A stretch of 64,000 nucleotides of DNA from Thermus hydrothermalis (lineage in GTDB: Bacteria > Deinococcota > Deinococci > Deinococcales > Thermaceae). Under the pieces are notes generated by a model. It made no database searches. It saw only the letters and a program-made list of their open reading frames with translations, and was not told the origin of the DNA. Numbering within the stretch: the first letter of the stretch is position 1; each line of letters begins with the position of its first letter. Where the stretch lies: contig NZ_JAKTNT010000002.1 of the NCBI RefSeq assembly GCF_022760925.1, positions 62,001-126,000 on the forward strand, written 5' to 3'. Positions 8,926-17,544 of this stretch are shown piece after piece. A program made the translations under genes and the position numbers.

Positions 8926-9566
8926 GGGTCCTCTTGGTGGAAGACGACCCTGGGGTGCGGGAGGCCCTCAGCCTGGGGCTATCCCTGGAGGGGCACGAGG
9001 TGAGGGCCACGGAAAGCCCCAAGGAGGCCTTGGCCCTCCTCCCTTGGGCGGAGGTGGTGGTCCTGGACGTGCTTCTGCCGGAAGGGGACGGTTTTTCCCT
9101 TCTCAAGGAGATCCGGGCCCGCTCGGAGGTGCCCGTGCTCATGCTCACCGCCTTGGATGCGGTGGAGTGGCGGGTGAAGGGCTTGAGGGAGGGGGCGGAC
9201 GACTACCTGGTGAAGCCCTATAGCCTCCAGGAGCTTCTGGCCCGCCTCGAGGCCCTGGGGAGGCGCGCTAGGAGGCCCGAGGAGGTCCTCTCCTACAAGG
9301 ACCTCCGCCTCTACCCGAGGCGCATGGAGGCCTATAGGGGGGAAAGGCGGCTTAGCCTTTCCCCCAAGGCCTTCCTCCTCCTCAAGGCCTTTTTGGAACA
9401 CCCCGAGGAGGTGCTCTCCAAAGAGGCCCTGATGCTTAAGGTCTGGGGGGAGGTGGTGGAGCCCGCCACCCTGGAGGTCCACCTCTCCGCCCTGCGCAAG
9501 GCCTTGGGGGAGCCGAACCCCATCCAGACCCTTCGCGGCTATGGGTACCGCCTTTTCCTCCCTTAG
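8922..9566 (+). CDS. OmpR/PhoB-family response regulator
   Basis: A 214-residue DNA-binding response regulator. The receiver domain (about 1-115) has the acidic pocket VEDD, phosphoacceptor Asp49 in VVLDVLLP, the switch Thr in MLTALD and Lys in YLVKPYS. A winged-helix domain (about 120-214) ends in LRGYGYRLF, the usual OmpR C-terminus. The ATG at 8922 overlaps the kinase stop (ATGA) and starts the protein at MRVLLVEDD, the family norm; an in-frame ATG at 8907 would add five residues. The next gene, a histidine kinase, begins inside this one and is the obvious partner. Confidence 0.93.
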   Translation: MRVLLVEDDPGVREALSLGLSLEGHEVRATESPKEALALLPWAEVVVLDVLLPEGDGFSLLKEIRARSEVPVLMLTALDAVEWRVKGLREGADDYLVKPYSLQELLARLEALGRRARRPEEVLSYKDLRLYPRRMEAYRGERRLSLSPKAFLLLKAFLEHPEEVLSKEALMLKVWGEVVEPATLEVHLSALRKALGEPNPIQTLRGYGYRLFLP

Positions 9567-10842
9567 GGCGAGGCTTTTCGCCCTCCTCTTCTTGGCGCTT
9601 CTGCTCCTCGCCTTTCCCCTTGCCCTCCTCTCGGCCCGGGAGGCGGAGCGGGCGGCCACGGAGGACCTGCGGCGGGCCCTTTTGACCCGGCTTTTCCTCC
9701 TCAAGGAGGAGGGCCCCAAGGAGGAGAAGGCGCTTTTGGCGGAGCTTTTCCGCCTAAGCCAGGTTTTCGGGGGCGGCACGGGGTTCGTGGTGGGGGAAGG
9801 GGTGCGCACCACCGAGCTCGCCCCCTTCGCCCTGCCCCCCGCCCTCCTGCCGGCCCTGGCGGAGGGGCGGGCCTACCAAGGGGTGTGGCGGGGGGTGCTC
9901 TACGTGGCCCTGCCCCGGGAAGGCGGGGGGTTTGGCCTGGCGGTGCCCTTGGAGGGGGTGGCGGGGCTTGGGCGGCGCCTTCTCCTCCTCTACGCCACCT
10001 GGGGGGGTGGGGTTTTGCTCCTGGTCTTCGCCCTGGCCGCCTTGGGGCTTTCCTGGGCCTTGGGGCCCCTGAAGGCGCTCGCCCAAACCCTTCAGGGCCG
10101 CACCCCACAGGACCTCGCCCCCCTCCCTTCCCCCCAGGTGGCGGAGCTTAGGCCCGTGGTGGAGGCGCTCAACGGCCTCCTCGCCCGGGTGCGGGGACTG
10201 CTGGAGGAGCTTTCCGAAAAGGAAGCCCAGGCCCGCCGCTTCGCCCGCCACGCCTCCCACGAGCTCAGGAACCCCTTGGCCGCCCTAAAGGGGTACCTGG
10301 AGGTCCTGGCCCGAAAGGGGGAGCCCAAGGCCCTGGAGGGGGCCTTGCGGGAGGTGGGGCGCCTCGAGGCCCTCCTCGCGGGCCTCCTTCGGCTTTCCCA
10401 GTTGGAGGCCACCCCCTTGCGCCTAAAGCCCGTAAGCCTCGCCGCCTTCTTGCGGGAGCGGGGCGTGGAGGGGGTGGGGGACGCGGAGGTCCTAGTGGAC
10501 CCCGAGCTTCTGGCCCTGGCGGTGGAGAACGTCTTGGAAAACGCCCGCCGCCACGGGAAGCCCCCGGTGCGGGCGGAGATCCTCAGGGAGGGCGAGGGGG
10601 TTTGGCTTTGGCTCGTGGATAGCGGGCCCGGCTTCCCCGAAACCCTCCTTCCCCGGGTCCTGGAGCCTTTTGTCCACGGGGGACGGGGAACGGGGCTTGG
10701 GCTTGCCCTGGTGGCGGCGGTGGCCCGGGCCCACGGGGGAAGGGCGCGGGCGGAGAACCGGGGCGGGGCGGCGGTGGGGCTTTACCTGCCTTTGGCTCCG
10801 CTTAAGGTTTCCCCCGCTGCGGGCTTTGGCCAAGGGGGCTAG
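9541..10842 (+). CDS. sensor histidine kinase
   Basis: A 433-residue transmembrane kinase. A first membrane helix lies at about 9-30, an exported sensor region at about 31-150, a second helix at about 155-175, and then a HAMP-like linker. The H box is RHASHELRNPLAAL (His near 238), the N box ENVLENARRHG, and the G boxes DSGPGFPE and GTGLGLALV. It phosphorylates its own His and passes the group to the response regulator whose last 26 nt it overlaps. The sensor region has no recognisable fold. Two small exported proteins follow it and could be linked to the signal (inference). Confidence 0.92.
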   Translation: MGTAFSSLRARLFALLFLALLLLAFPLALLSAREAERAATEDLRRALLTRLFLLKEEGPKEEKALLAELFRLSQVFGGGTGFVVGEGVRTTELAPFALPPALLPALAEGRAYQGVWRGVLYVALPREGGGFGLAVPLEGVAGLGRRLLLLYATWGGGVLLLVFALAALGLSWALGPLKALAQTLQGRTPQDLAPLPSPQVAELRPVVEALNGLLARVRGLLEELSEKEAQARRFARHASHELRNPLAALKGYLEVLARKGEPKALEGALREVGRLEALLAGLLRLSQLEATPLRLKPVSLAAFLRERGVEGVGDAEVLVDPELLALAVENVLENARRHGKPPVRAEILREGEGVWLWLVDSGPGFPETLLPRVLEPFVHGGRGTGLGLALVAAVARAHGGRARAENRGGAAVGLYLPLAPLKVSPAAGFGQGG

Positions 10843-10865
10843 GTTGGGGGGCGGAGGTGATGGGG

Positions 10866-11426
10866 ATGCGCAAAGCCCTTTTCGGTGTGGTTCTCTTGGC
10901 TATGGGCCTTTCCTTGGCCCAAGGGACGGAGTACCGCCAGGCGGCCCTGGCGGCCTCGGCTTTGGCCCGGCTCCAGGCCCTGGCCCAGACCGCCCAGGGG
11001 GAGGCCAAGCTTCTGGACTGGGCCAAGGCGGTGCAGGCCAGGGCGGAGAAGGACTTTGAGGCCAAGGCCTACTTCAAGGCGGCCCGGGAGGCCCAGGCGG
11101 CCCTCCTCCTCTACCGGGCGGCCCAGGGAGAGCCTCAGGCGAAGGCGCCCGCCCGCCCCGCTCCCCGCATGGGCTTCCACCACGGCCATGGCCCTGGGCC
11201 TCGGGCCTGGGGGAAGGAGGCAAGGGCCTCGGCGCCCCGGTGGGCGGAGGGGGCGAGGCTGGCCGTGGACCGGGCGGAAAAGGAGCTTGCCTACTACCGC
11301 GCCCAGGACCCCTTGGTGAAGGACCTGGTGGCGGAGGCCAAGGGCAGGCTGGAGAAGGAGCCGGGTAGGGCCTTCCTCCTGGCCCGGGCGGCTTTGGCCC
11401 TCATCTCGGCGGAGCGGGGCTTCTAG
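10866..11426 (+). CDS. exported alpha-helical protein with His-Gly motif, unknown function
   Basis: A 186-residue protein with a signal peptide ending near LSLAQG. The mature part is Ala/Glu/Lys-rich and predicted helical, with two helical blocks separated by a Pro-rich linker that holds FHHGHGPGP, a possible metal site. I do not recognise the family. GGAGG at 10853-10857 is 8 nt before the ATG at 10866, which decides the start over GTG 10857 and ATG 10860. It starts 23 nt after the histidine kinase and its stop is followed at once by the next ATG, so it belongs to the same transcript and may be the sensor's ligand or output. Confidence 0.75.
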   Translation: MRKALFGVVLLAMGLSLAQGTEYRQAALAASALARLQALAQTAQGEAKLLDWAKAVQARAEKDFEAKAYFKAAREAQAALLLYRAAQGEPQAKAPARPAPRMGFHHGHGPGPRAWGKEARASAPRWAEGARLAVDRAEKELAYYRAQDPLVKDLVAEAKGRLEKEPGRAFLLARAALALISAERGF

Positions 11427-11822
11427 ATGCGGGGGCTCGCCCTTCTCCTCCTCTTGGGCCTGGCCTGGGCCCAAGGAGGGGAGGAGCGGGCCCTCGCCCG
11501 TTGCGTGGAGGTGGTGCGGACCCTGGAGGTGCAGGCCCTCTACCGGGAGGACGGGGTGGTCCTGGTCCTTCTGGGCCGGGAACACCCCCTCCTCCTCCTG
11601 GCCCTGGAGGGGGGAAGGCCCATGCCCCACGCCGGACCCCCTCGAGGCCGCCCCCTGGGCCGGCGGCCCCTGCCCTTCCTGCGCGAGCTCACCCTGGCCC
11701 GCTTCGTGGTGGTGGGGGAGAAGGAGTACCGTTGCTTCGTCCTTCACCGGGGGCGGGTGGTGGGGGTTTTGCGCTTGGCCAAGGACTTTTCCCCTTTGCC
11801 CTTAGAAGGCTTTTCTCCCTGA
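11427..11822 (+). CDS. small exported protein, unknown function
   Basis: A 131-residue protein beginning MRGLALLLLLGLAWAQGG, a signal peptide with cleavage expected after AQ or AQG. The mature part has two Cys (in LARCVEVV and YRCFVLH) that could form a disulfide, and alternates short strands such as VLVLLGREHPLLLLALEGG. I recognise no family. It starts directly after the preceding stop codon, so it is coupled to the 186-residue exported protein and is the last gene of the signalling operon before the AddAB pair. Confidence 0.7.
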   Translation: MRGLALLLLLGLAWAQGGEERALARCVEVVRTLEVQALYREDGVVLVLLGREHPLLLLALEGGRPMPHAGPPRGRPLGRRPLPFLRELTLARFVVVGEKEYRCFVLHRGRVVGVLRLAKDFSPLPLEGFSP

Positions 11823-11837
11823 GTAAACTAGGCCCAT

Positions 11838-14045
11838 ATGAAGCCGGGCCTCTATCCCGTGGTGGGGCCGCCGGCTTCGGGGAAGACCGCTTGGGCCCTG
11901 GAAAAGGCCCTGGAGGCCCTCGGGCGGCGGGAAAGGGTGTGGTGGGTGGGGCTTCCCCACCAACGGGCCTACCTCTACCGCCTCTTGGCGCAGAGGGGGG
12001 CTTTTTTGGGCCTGGAGTTCCTCTCCTTCCAGGCCCTTTACTACCGGGTGGTGGCGGAGGCGGGGAGGCTTCGCCCCCTTCTGCCCGGGGCGGGGCGGGT
12101 GGCCCTGGTGGGGGAGGCCTTGCGGACCCTTTTCGGGCCCCAGGTGGCCCCGGGGGAGGCCCGCCTCTTCGCCCGGGCCATCGCCGAGCTGAAGCGGTTT
12201 GGCCTTTCCCCCTTCGCCCTGCCCAAGGAGGGGGAGGCGGGGCGGCTGAGGCGGGTCTACTTCCGCTACGAGAGGCTTAAGGGAAGGGCCCTGGACTACG
12301 ATGACTTCCGCCGCTTGGCCGGGAAGGTGCCCTTAAGGCTTTTTCCGAGGCCGGGCCTGGTGGTGGTGGACGGCTTCCGGGAGATCGGCCCCTTGGACCT
12401 CCGCTTCCTCCGCCGCCTGGCGCAGGAGGTCCCCGTCCTCCTCACCCTGGAGCTCCTCCCCGAGGGGCTTGAGCCTATGGAGGAGCTTTCGCCAAGGCCC
12501 ATCCGGCGCCAGGTCTACGCCCTCGCCAACCCCGTGGAGGAGAGCCGCTACCTCCTCCGGGCCCTGAAGCGGGCCCTCGCCCCCAAGGAGCTGGGCGGGG
12601 AGGGGCTTAGCCCGGAGGACATCCTGGTGGTGGCCCCGGAAGGGCGCATCCCCGGCCTCCTCCTCCTCAAGGAGGAGTACGGCCTTCCCCTGGTGGACGG
12701 CAGGGAGCGGGCCCTGGCGGACACGGAGGACGGGGAAAGGGTCCTTGCCCTCCTCAACCCCTTTCCCACGGGAAGGGACCTCTTGGCCTTGGGGTTTCCC
12801 CGTCTGGGGCGGAAGGCCCTCCGCCTGGGCCTGGCGGGGGAGGAGGCCTTAGGGGCCTTGGCGGAGCGGGAGGGCCTCCTGGAGGAGTGGCGGGCCTTTT
12901 GCGCCCTGAGGACCCCAGGGGAGGACCCCTTGGCCTGGGGGGAAGCGGTCTTGGAGCGGCTTGGGGTTTCCGCCAAGGAGCCCTTTCTCGCCCGGCTCCG
13001 CCTGGCCCTGCGGGTGGACCGGGGAAATCCCCTTCCCTGGTGGCGGAGCCTCCTCCTGGACGAAACCCTGCCCCCCGAGCCGGAACGGGGCGTCCCCCTC
13101 CTTCCCCCCTTGCGGGCCACGGGGGTGAGGGCCCGGCGGGTCTACGTGTTGGAGTGGCTCGCCGGGCGGTACACCCTGGGGGAGCGGGAGGACTACTTCC
13201 TCCTGGAGGAGTTGCGGGAGAGGGGCCTTCTCCAGGGGCTTCCCCGGCGGCTTCGGGGGCTAGACCCCCTGTTCCAAGAGGAGGTGGCGAGCCGGGGGGA
13301 GGAGGTCTTCCTCCTCTACCCGGAGGCGGGGCCCTCGGGGCCCTATGAGCCCTTGGAGAAGGGGGAAAGGCCAGAGCCCTTGCCCCCGGCAAGCCTTCTA
13401 GAGGCCCTGCCCTTTGAGCCCTTCGCATCCCCCCCGCCCCGGAGCAAGGCCCCGCCGCCCCACCTCGAGGTCCTCCGCCGCTACCGGGAGTGCCCCTTCC
13501 GCGCCTACGCCGAGCGCTTTGGGTTTTCGGACGGGGAGCAAGAGGCCCTGGGTTGGCACCTTCTGCCCAGGGAGCTTGCGCGCCTCAAGGAAGACCCCGA
13601 GGTGGGCCCTTGGCTTGCCAAGCACCAGGACCACCTGGAGGGGATGGAGTTTTGGAAGCTTTGGCGGGGCAAGCGCTACGCCCTCCGGCTAGACGGCGTG
13701 CGGCGGGAAGGGAAGACCCTGCACCTCTACCGCCTCCTGCCCCAGGGGAAGGACCCCGACCTGAACCCGAGGGACCGCTGGACAGAGTGGATGGCGCTGG
13801 AGGCCCTGTTGCGACGGGAAGACGTGGACAGGGTGTACCTCTGGACCTGGGCCTGGTTGGAACGCCCCAGGCCCTGGCGCAAGGCACCCTTTGACCGGAA
13901 GAGCCTCCTTCCCCAGGCACAGGAGGTGCGCTCACGGGTGGAGGAGGCCCTGCAGGGGTGGGAAGCGGGGGTTTTTGACCCCAAGCCTGGCGCGCACTGC
14001 CATACCTGCCAACTGGGCGATGTCTGCCGCAAGGAGGCGCTATGA
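11838..14045 (+). CDS. AddB-like ATP-dependent nuclease subunit
   Basis: A 735-residue protein with Walker A GPPASGKT at its N-terminus and an overall AddB/RexB layout: helicase-like body followed by a C-terminal PD-(D/E)XK-type domain. Four Cys fit the AddB iron-sulfur pattern: C552 in YRECPFRAY and C721, C724, C730 (CxxCx5C) at the very end. The nuclease core looks degraded: the RLDGV strand is present but the DYK motif reads HLYRL, without acidic residue or Lys. It should form a recombination/repair complex with the AddA-like product, whose ATG overlaps this stop (ATGA). A -10-like TAAACT lies 8 nt before the ATG. Confidence 0.8.
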   Translation: MKPGLYPVVGPPASGKTAWALEKALEALGRRERVWWVGLPHQRAYLYRLLAQRGAFLGLEFLSFQALYYRVVAEAGRLRPLLPGAGRVALVGEALRTLFGPQVAPGEARLFARAIAELKRFGLSPFALPKEGEAGRLRRVYFRYERLKGRALDYDDFRRLAGKVPLRLFPRPGLVVVDGFREIGPLDLRFLRRLAQEVPVLLTLELLPEGLEPMEELSPRPIRRQVYALANPVEESRYLLRALKRALAPKELGGEGLSPEDILVVAPEGRIPGLLLLKEEYGLPLVDGRERALADTEDGERVLALLNPFPTGRDLLALGFPRLGRKALRLGLAGEEALGALAEREGLLEEWRAFCALRTPGEDPLAWGEAVLERLGVSAKEPFLARLRLALRVDRGNPLPWWRSLLLDETLPPEPERGVPLLPPLRATGVRARRVYVLEWLAGRYTLGEREDYFLLEELRERGLLQGLPRRLRGLDPLFQEEVASRGEEVFLLYPEAGPSGPYEPLEKGERPEPLPPASLLEALPFEPFASPPPRSKAPPPHLEVLRRYRECPFRAYAERFGFSDGEQEALGWHLLPRELARLKEDPEVGPWLAKHQDHLEGMEFWKLWRGKRYALRLDGVRREGKTLHLYRLLPQGKDPDLNPRDRWTEWMALEALLRREDVDRVYLWTWAWLERPRPWRKAPFDRKSLLPQAQEVRSRVEEALQGWEAGVFDPKPGAHCHTCQLGDVCRKEAL

Positions 14046-16636
14046 AGCTCTACGTGGCCTCGGCGGGCACGGGGAAGACCCACACCTTGGTGCAGGAGCT
14101 CCTGGCTAGCCTCCGCGCGGGGGTTCCCCTTAGGCGCATGGCCGCCATCACCTTCACCCGCAAGGCGGCGGAGGAGCTGAGGGGGCGCATCCTGGAGGCG
14201 GTGGAGGCCTTGGGGGACGGGGAGGCCAAGCGGGAGGTCTATGGGGCAGTCTTCACCACCATCCACGGCTTCATGGCCGAGGCCCTGCGCCACACCGCCC
14301 CCTTCCTCTCCCTAGACCCCGACTTTGCCGTCTTGGACGAGTTTTTGGCGGAGGGCGTGTTCCTGGAGGAGGTGCGAAGCCTCCTCTACCTCAAGGGCCT
14401 TCCCTCCCATTGGGAGGAACGCCTCCAGAAGCTCTACGAGAAGCGCTCCCTGGCGGAGGCCTTTTCCCCCCTTGGGGAGGAGAACCGCCTCCTCGTGGAC
14501 CTTTACGGGGAGGCCCTTTCGGGCTACCGCAAGCGGCTTTCGGAGGCCTTAAGTCCAAGCGACCTCGAGGCCCTTTCCCTGAAGCTCGCGCATCACCCGA
14601 AGGCCCTTGAGCGCTTGGTGGCCCGCTTTCCCTATCTCTTCGTGGACGAGTACCAGGACGTAAACCCCCTGCAGGCCCGCTTCTTCGGGGCCTTGGAGAA
14701 GGCGGGGGCGAGGCTTGTGGCCGTGGGGGACCCCAAGCAGTCCATCTACCTCTTCCGCAACGCCCGGGTGGAGGTCTTCCGCCAAGCCCTGGCCCGGGCG
14801 GAAAGGCATGAGCTTCGGGAAAGCCGCCGCCACGCCAAGCGGGTGGCCGACTTCCTCAACCGCTTCCTGGCCCTCTTCCCCGAGGAGGAGCGGGCTCCCC
14901 TGGTCTCCCTTAGGGAGGAGGAGGGCCGGGTGGAGGTGCACTGGGTGGTGGGGGAGGCGCCTTTGGAGGCCAAGCGGGCCTTTGAGGCGCACCTCTTGGC
15001 GGAGAGGCTTAAGGCGCTCCGGGAGGAGGGGGTAGAGTTTCGCGAGATGGCCGTCCTGGTGCGGAGCCGCACGAGCCTTCCCCTCCTGGAAAGGGCCTTC
15101 CGGGCCCAGGGGGTGCCCTACGTCCTGCGGCGGGGGCAGAGCTTCTTCACCCGGCCCGAGGTGCGGGACCTCTACCACGCCCTGAGGCTTTCCCTCCTGG
15201 AAGGCCCTCCTACCCCCGAGGAGCGCCTCTCCCTCCTCGCCTTCCTGCGGGGGCCTTTTTTGGGCCTGGACCTTGGGGAGGTGGAGGAGGCCTTAAGGCG
15301 GGAAGACCCCATCCCCCACCTGCCCGAGGAGACCAGGGGGCGCCTGGCCTGGCTTAGGTCCTTGGCGGAGCGGAGGCCCCTGGAGGCGCTAAGGACCTTG
15401 GCGCAGGAGGAAAGCTTCCTGAAAAAGCTCCCTCCCCGGGCCCGGGCCAACCTGGACGCCCTCCTCCTCCTGGCCGCCCGCGAGCGCTTTCCCGACCTCG
15501 AGGCCCTCCTGGAGTGGCTTAAAGTGCGGGCCAAGGACCACGAGGCCGGGGAGCTCCCCGAGGGGGGCGAGGGCGTCCACCTCCTCACCGTCCACGCCGC
15601 CAAGGGCTTGGAGTGGCGGGCGGTGGCGGTCTTTGACCTGGCCCGGGGGGAGCGCCCGGACCAGGAGCCCCTCCTGGTGGGGGAGAGGGGAGAGGTGGCC
15701 CTGAAGGGGACCCCAGGCTATGGGCCCTTGGCCCAGGCCCTGAAGAAGGCCCAGAGGGAAGAGGCCTTGCGCCTCCTCTACGTGGCCCTTTCCCGGGCAA
15801 GGGACGTCCTCCTCCTCACGGGAAGCCTCTCCGGGCGCCCCGGGCCTTGGGCGGAAGCCCTTTCCCTCTTGGGCCTAGGACCCGATGGGGAAGACCCCTT
15901 GGTGCGCCGCCACCCCGTGGCCCCCACCCTTCAGGCGCCTGCAAGGAAGGGGGTAGAAAGCCAAAAACCCGCCCCCTACGCCAACTGGCGCCTCGAGCAG
16001 AGCCCCTTGCCCCGGGTCTTCTCCCCGAGCGCCCTCCGCAAGGAGGAGCCCAAGCCCTTGGCGGAGGCCTTGGAAGGGGAGGCTATGCCGGAGTACGCCA
16101 GGGCCTTGGGCACCCTGGTCCACTACGCCATCGCCCGCAACCTGGACCCCCGGGACGAGGCGGCCATGGCGTCCCTCCTCCTCCAGGAGGTGGTCTTCCC
16201 CTTCGCCGAGGGGGAAAAGGAGGCCCTCCTCGCCGAGGTGAAGGGCCTCCTTTCCCGCTACCAGGCCCTTTTGGGCGGGGTCCTGCCCGCCCTCGAGGCC
16301 CGGGATGAGGACCACCCCGAGCTCCCCTTGGTCCTCCCCCTGGGGGGCACCGTCTGGTACGGGGTTCTGGACCGCCTTTACCGGGTGGGGGAGAGGTGGT
16401 TTCTGGACGACTACAAGACCGACCAGAAGATGGAGCCCGAGGCCTACCGCTTCCAGCTCGCCCTCTACGCCGAGGCGGTGCGAAGGGCCCTGGGGGTGGA
16501 GGCGGAGGCCAGGCTCGTCTACCTAAGGCACGGGAAGGTCCACGCCTTCTCCCGGGAGGCCCTGCGGGAGGCCCTGGAGGCGCGAAGGCAAAACCCCCCG
16601 GGATGGGTCCCGGGGGGAGGGAAGGGCTACGCCTAG
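14042..16636 (+). CDS. AddA-like UvrD/Rep-family helicase-nuclease
   Basis: An 864-residue superfamily 1A helicase. Motifs in order: ASAGTGKT (I), AITFTRKAAEELRGR (Ia), FVDEYQDVNPLQ (II), VGDPKQSIYLFR (III), LTVHAAKGLEWRAVAV (V) and LLYVALSRARDVLLL (VI). The C-terminus has a PD-(D/E)XK nuclease core, WYGVLDRLY followed by FLDDYKTDQ and QLALYAEAV, with all catalytic residues. The product would unwind and resect double-strand DNA ends with the AddB-like partner. It is shorter than Bacillus AddA (about 1230). Its TAG interlocks with the stop of convergent rpsI. Confidence 0.88.
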   Translation: MKLYVASAGTGKTHTLVQELLASLRAGVPLRRMAAITFTRKAAEELRGRILEAVEALGDGEAKREVYGAVFTTIHGFMAEALRHTAPFLSLDPDFAVLDEFLAEGVFLEEVRSLLYLKGLPSHWEERLQKLYEKRSLAEAFSPLGEENRLLVDLYGEALSGYRKRLSEALSPSDLEALSLKLAHHPKALERLVARFPYLFVDEYQDVNPLQARFFGALEKAGARLVAVGDPKQSIYLFRNARVEVFRQALARAERHELRESRRHAKRVADFLNRFLALFPEEERAPLVSLREEEGRVEVHWVVGEAPLEAKRAFEAHLLAERLKALREEGVEFREMAVLVRSRTSLPLLERAFRAQGVPYVLRRGQSFFTRPEVRDLYHALRLSLLEGPPTPEERLSLLAFLRGPFLGLDLGEVEEALRREDPIPHLPEETRGRLAWLRSLAERRPLEALRTLAQEESFLKKLPPRARANLDALLLLAARERFPDLEALLEWLKVRAKDHEAGELPEGGEGVHLLTVHAAKGLEWRAVAVFDLARGERPDQEPLLVGERGEVALKGTPGYGPLAQALKKAQREEALRLLYVALSRARDVLLLTGSLSGRPGPWAEALSLLGLGPDGEDPLVRRHPVAPTLQAPARKGVESQKPAPYANWRLEQSPLPRVFSPSALRKEEPKPLAEALEGEAMPEYARALGTLVHYAIARNLDPRDEAAMASLLLQEVVFPFAEGEKEALLAEVKGLLSRYQALLGGVLPALEARDEDHPELPLVLPLGGTVWYGVLDRLYRVGERWFLDDYKTDQKMEPEAYRFQLALYAEAVRRALGVEAEARLVYLRHGKVHAFSREALREALEARRQNPPGWVPGGGKGYA

Positions 16637-17019
16637 CGCTTGGACCACTGGGGTCCCCGGCGGGCCTTGTGCTTGCCGTACTTCTTCCTTTCCACCATGC
16701 GCGGGTCGCGGGTGAGGAAGCCCAAGGGCTTGAGCTTGGCCCGGTAGTCGGGGTTGTAGCGCAAGAGGGCCCGGGCCACCCCCAGCTTGATGGCGTCAAT
16801 CTGGCCGCTCTTGCCGCCACCCCTCACGGTGATGTAGGCGTCAAAGCGGCCCAAGGCGTCCACCACCCGAAGGGGCTCCAGGGCGGCCACCGCCCGCACG
16901 ATGCCCTGGAAGTAGTCCTGGAAGTCTTGGCCGTTCACGGTGACCTTGCCGCTTCCGGGCCTTAGGAATACCCGGGCCACCGCCTCCTTACGCCTGCCGG
17001 TGCCGTAATACTGCTCCAT
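16633..17019 (-). CDS. rpsI: 30S ribosomal protein S9
   Basis: A 128-residue S9 beginning [18 protein letters not shown] and ending in the basic tail KKYGKHKARR...SKR that reaches the P-site tRNA. The sequence is close to T. thermophilus S9. An in-frame GTG lies one codon upstream, but the ATG at 17019 overlaps the rplM stop in TGATG and gives the conserved N-terminus. rplM-rpsI is the near-universal L13-S9 pair. Confidence 0.97.
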   Translation of the reverse strand: MEQYYGTGRRKEAVARVFLRPGSGKVTVNGQDFQDYFQGIVRAVAALEPLRVVDALGRFDAYITVRGGGKSGQIDAIKLGVARALLRYNPDYRAKLKPLGFLTRDPRMVERKKYGKHKARRGPQWSKR

Positions 17020-17444
17020 CACTGGACCTCCAGCTTCACGGGCTTCTGCGCCTGGTGGGGGTGGGTGGGCCCGGCGTAGACCTTAAGCCGCTTGAAGAGC
17101 TTCCGCCCCAAGGGCCCCTTGGGGAGCATGCCCTTCACCGCATGCTCCAGCACCCGCTCGGGGTGGGTGGCGAGCATCTTTTCCGCCGGGATCTCCTTGA
17201 GGCCCCCCTGGTAGCCGCTATAGCGGGTGTAGATCTTCTGCTTGAGCTTCTTCCCCGTGAGGCGGATCTTGTCGGCGTTGACCACCACCACGAAGTCCCC
17301 CATGGCCACGTTGGGGGTCCAGTCGGGGCGGTGCTTGCCCCTGAGGAGGGTGGCGATCTGGGTGGCGAGCCGCCCCAGGGTCTTGCCCTCGGCGTCTATC
17401 AAAACCCAACGGGGCTTAATCTCCTTCGGCACGTACGTTTGCAT
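17019..17444 (-). CDS. rplM: 50S ribosomal protein L13
   Basis: A 141-residue L13 beginning [20 protein letters not shown], with the family motifs [20 protein letters not shown] and [16 protein letters not shown] sits about 9 nt before the ATG at 17444, which sets the start within a much longer open frame. It is the first gene of rplM-rpsI. A strong hairpin occupies the leader (17464-17498), in line with known autogenous control of this operon by L13 in other bacteria; regulation here is inferred. Confidence 0.97.
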   Translation of the reverse strand: MQTYVPKEIKPRWVLIDAEGKTLGRLATQIATLLRGKHRPDWTPNVAMGDFVVVVNADKIRLTGKKLKQKIYTRYSGYQGGLKEIPAEKMLATHPERVLEHAVKGMLPKGPLGRKLFKRLKVYAGPTHPHQAQKPVKLEVQ

Positions 17445-17463
17445 GACCAGGGCCCTCCTAGAA

Positions 17464-17498
17464 GTTCTTGCCGGGGGATCGGGGGACCCCGCAAGAAC
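17464..17498 (-). promoter_or_regulatory. rplM mRNA leader hairpin (candidate L13 autoregulatory element)
   Basis: GTTCTTGC and GCAAGAAC form a perfect 8-bp stem, extended by GGGG/CCCC after a single bulged base. On the minus strand the structure begins a few nt after the likely start site set by TAGAGT at 17514-17509 and ends 20 nt before the rplM ATG. There is no U tract, so it is not a plain terminator. Confidence 0.5.
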
Positions 17499-17508
17499 GC
17501 CAAAGAAG

Positions 17509-17514
17509 ACTCTA
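17509..17514 (-). promoter_or_regulatory. -10 box TAGAGT for rplM-rpsI
   Basis: TAGAGT fits the TAnnnT pattern used elsewhere in the window and would start transcription next to the leader hairpin. No convincing -35 hexamer is visible. Confidence 0.4.
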
Positions 17515-17544
17515 CCACAAACCAGGCCCTTCCGCCAGATGTGG

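Noticed and set aside
13400-13500. A frameshift in the AddB-like gene as the cause of the missing nuclease motif
   Set aside because: The frame stays open through the four iron-sulfur Cys and neither alternative frame supplies a DYK motif nearby, so the change looks like divergence rather than a sequencing error.
17464-17498. The rplM leader hairpin as an intrinsic terminator
   Set aside because: It lacks a U tract on either strand and lies just after the promoter; a leader element is more likely.
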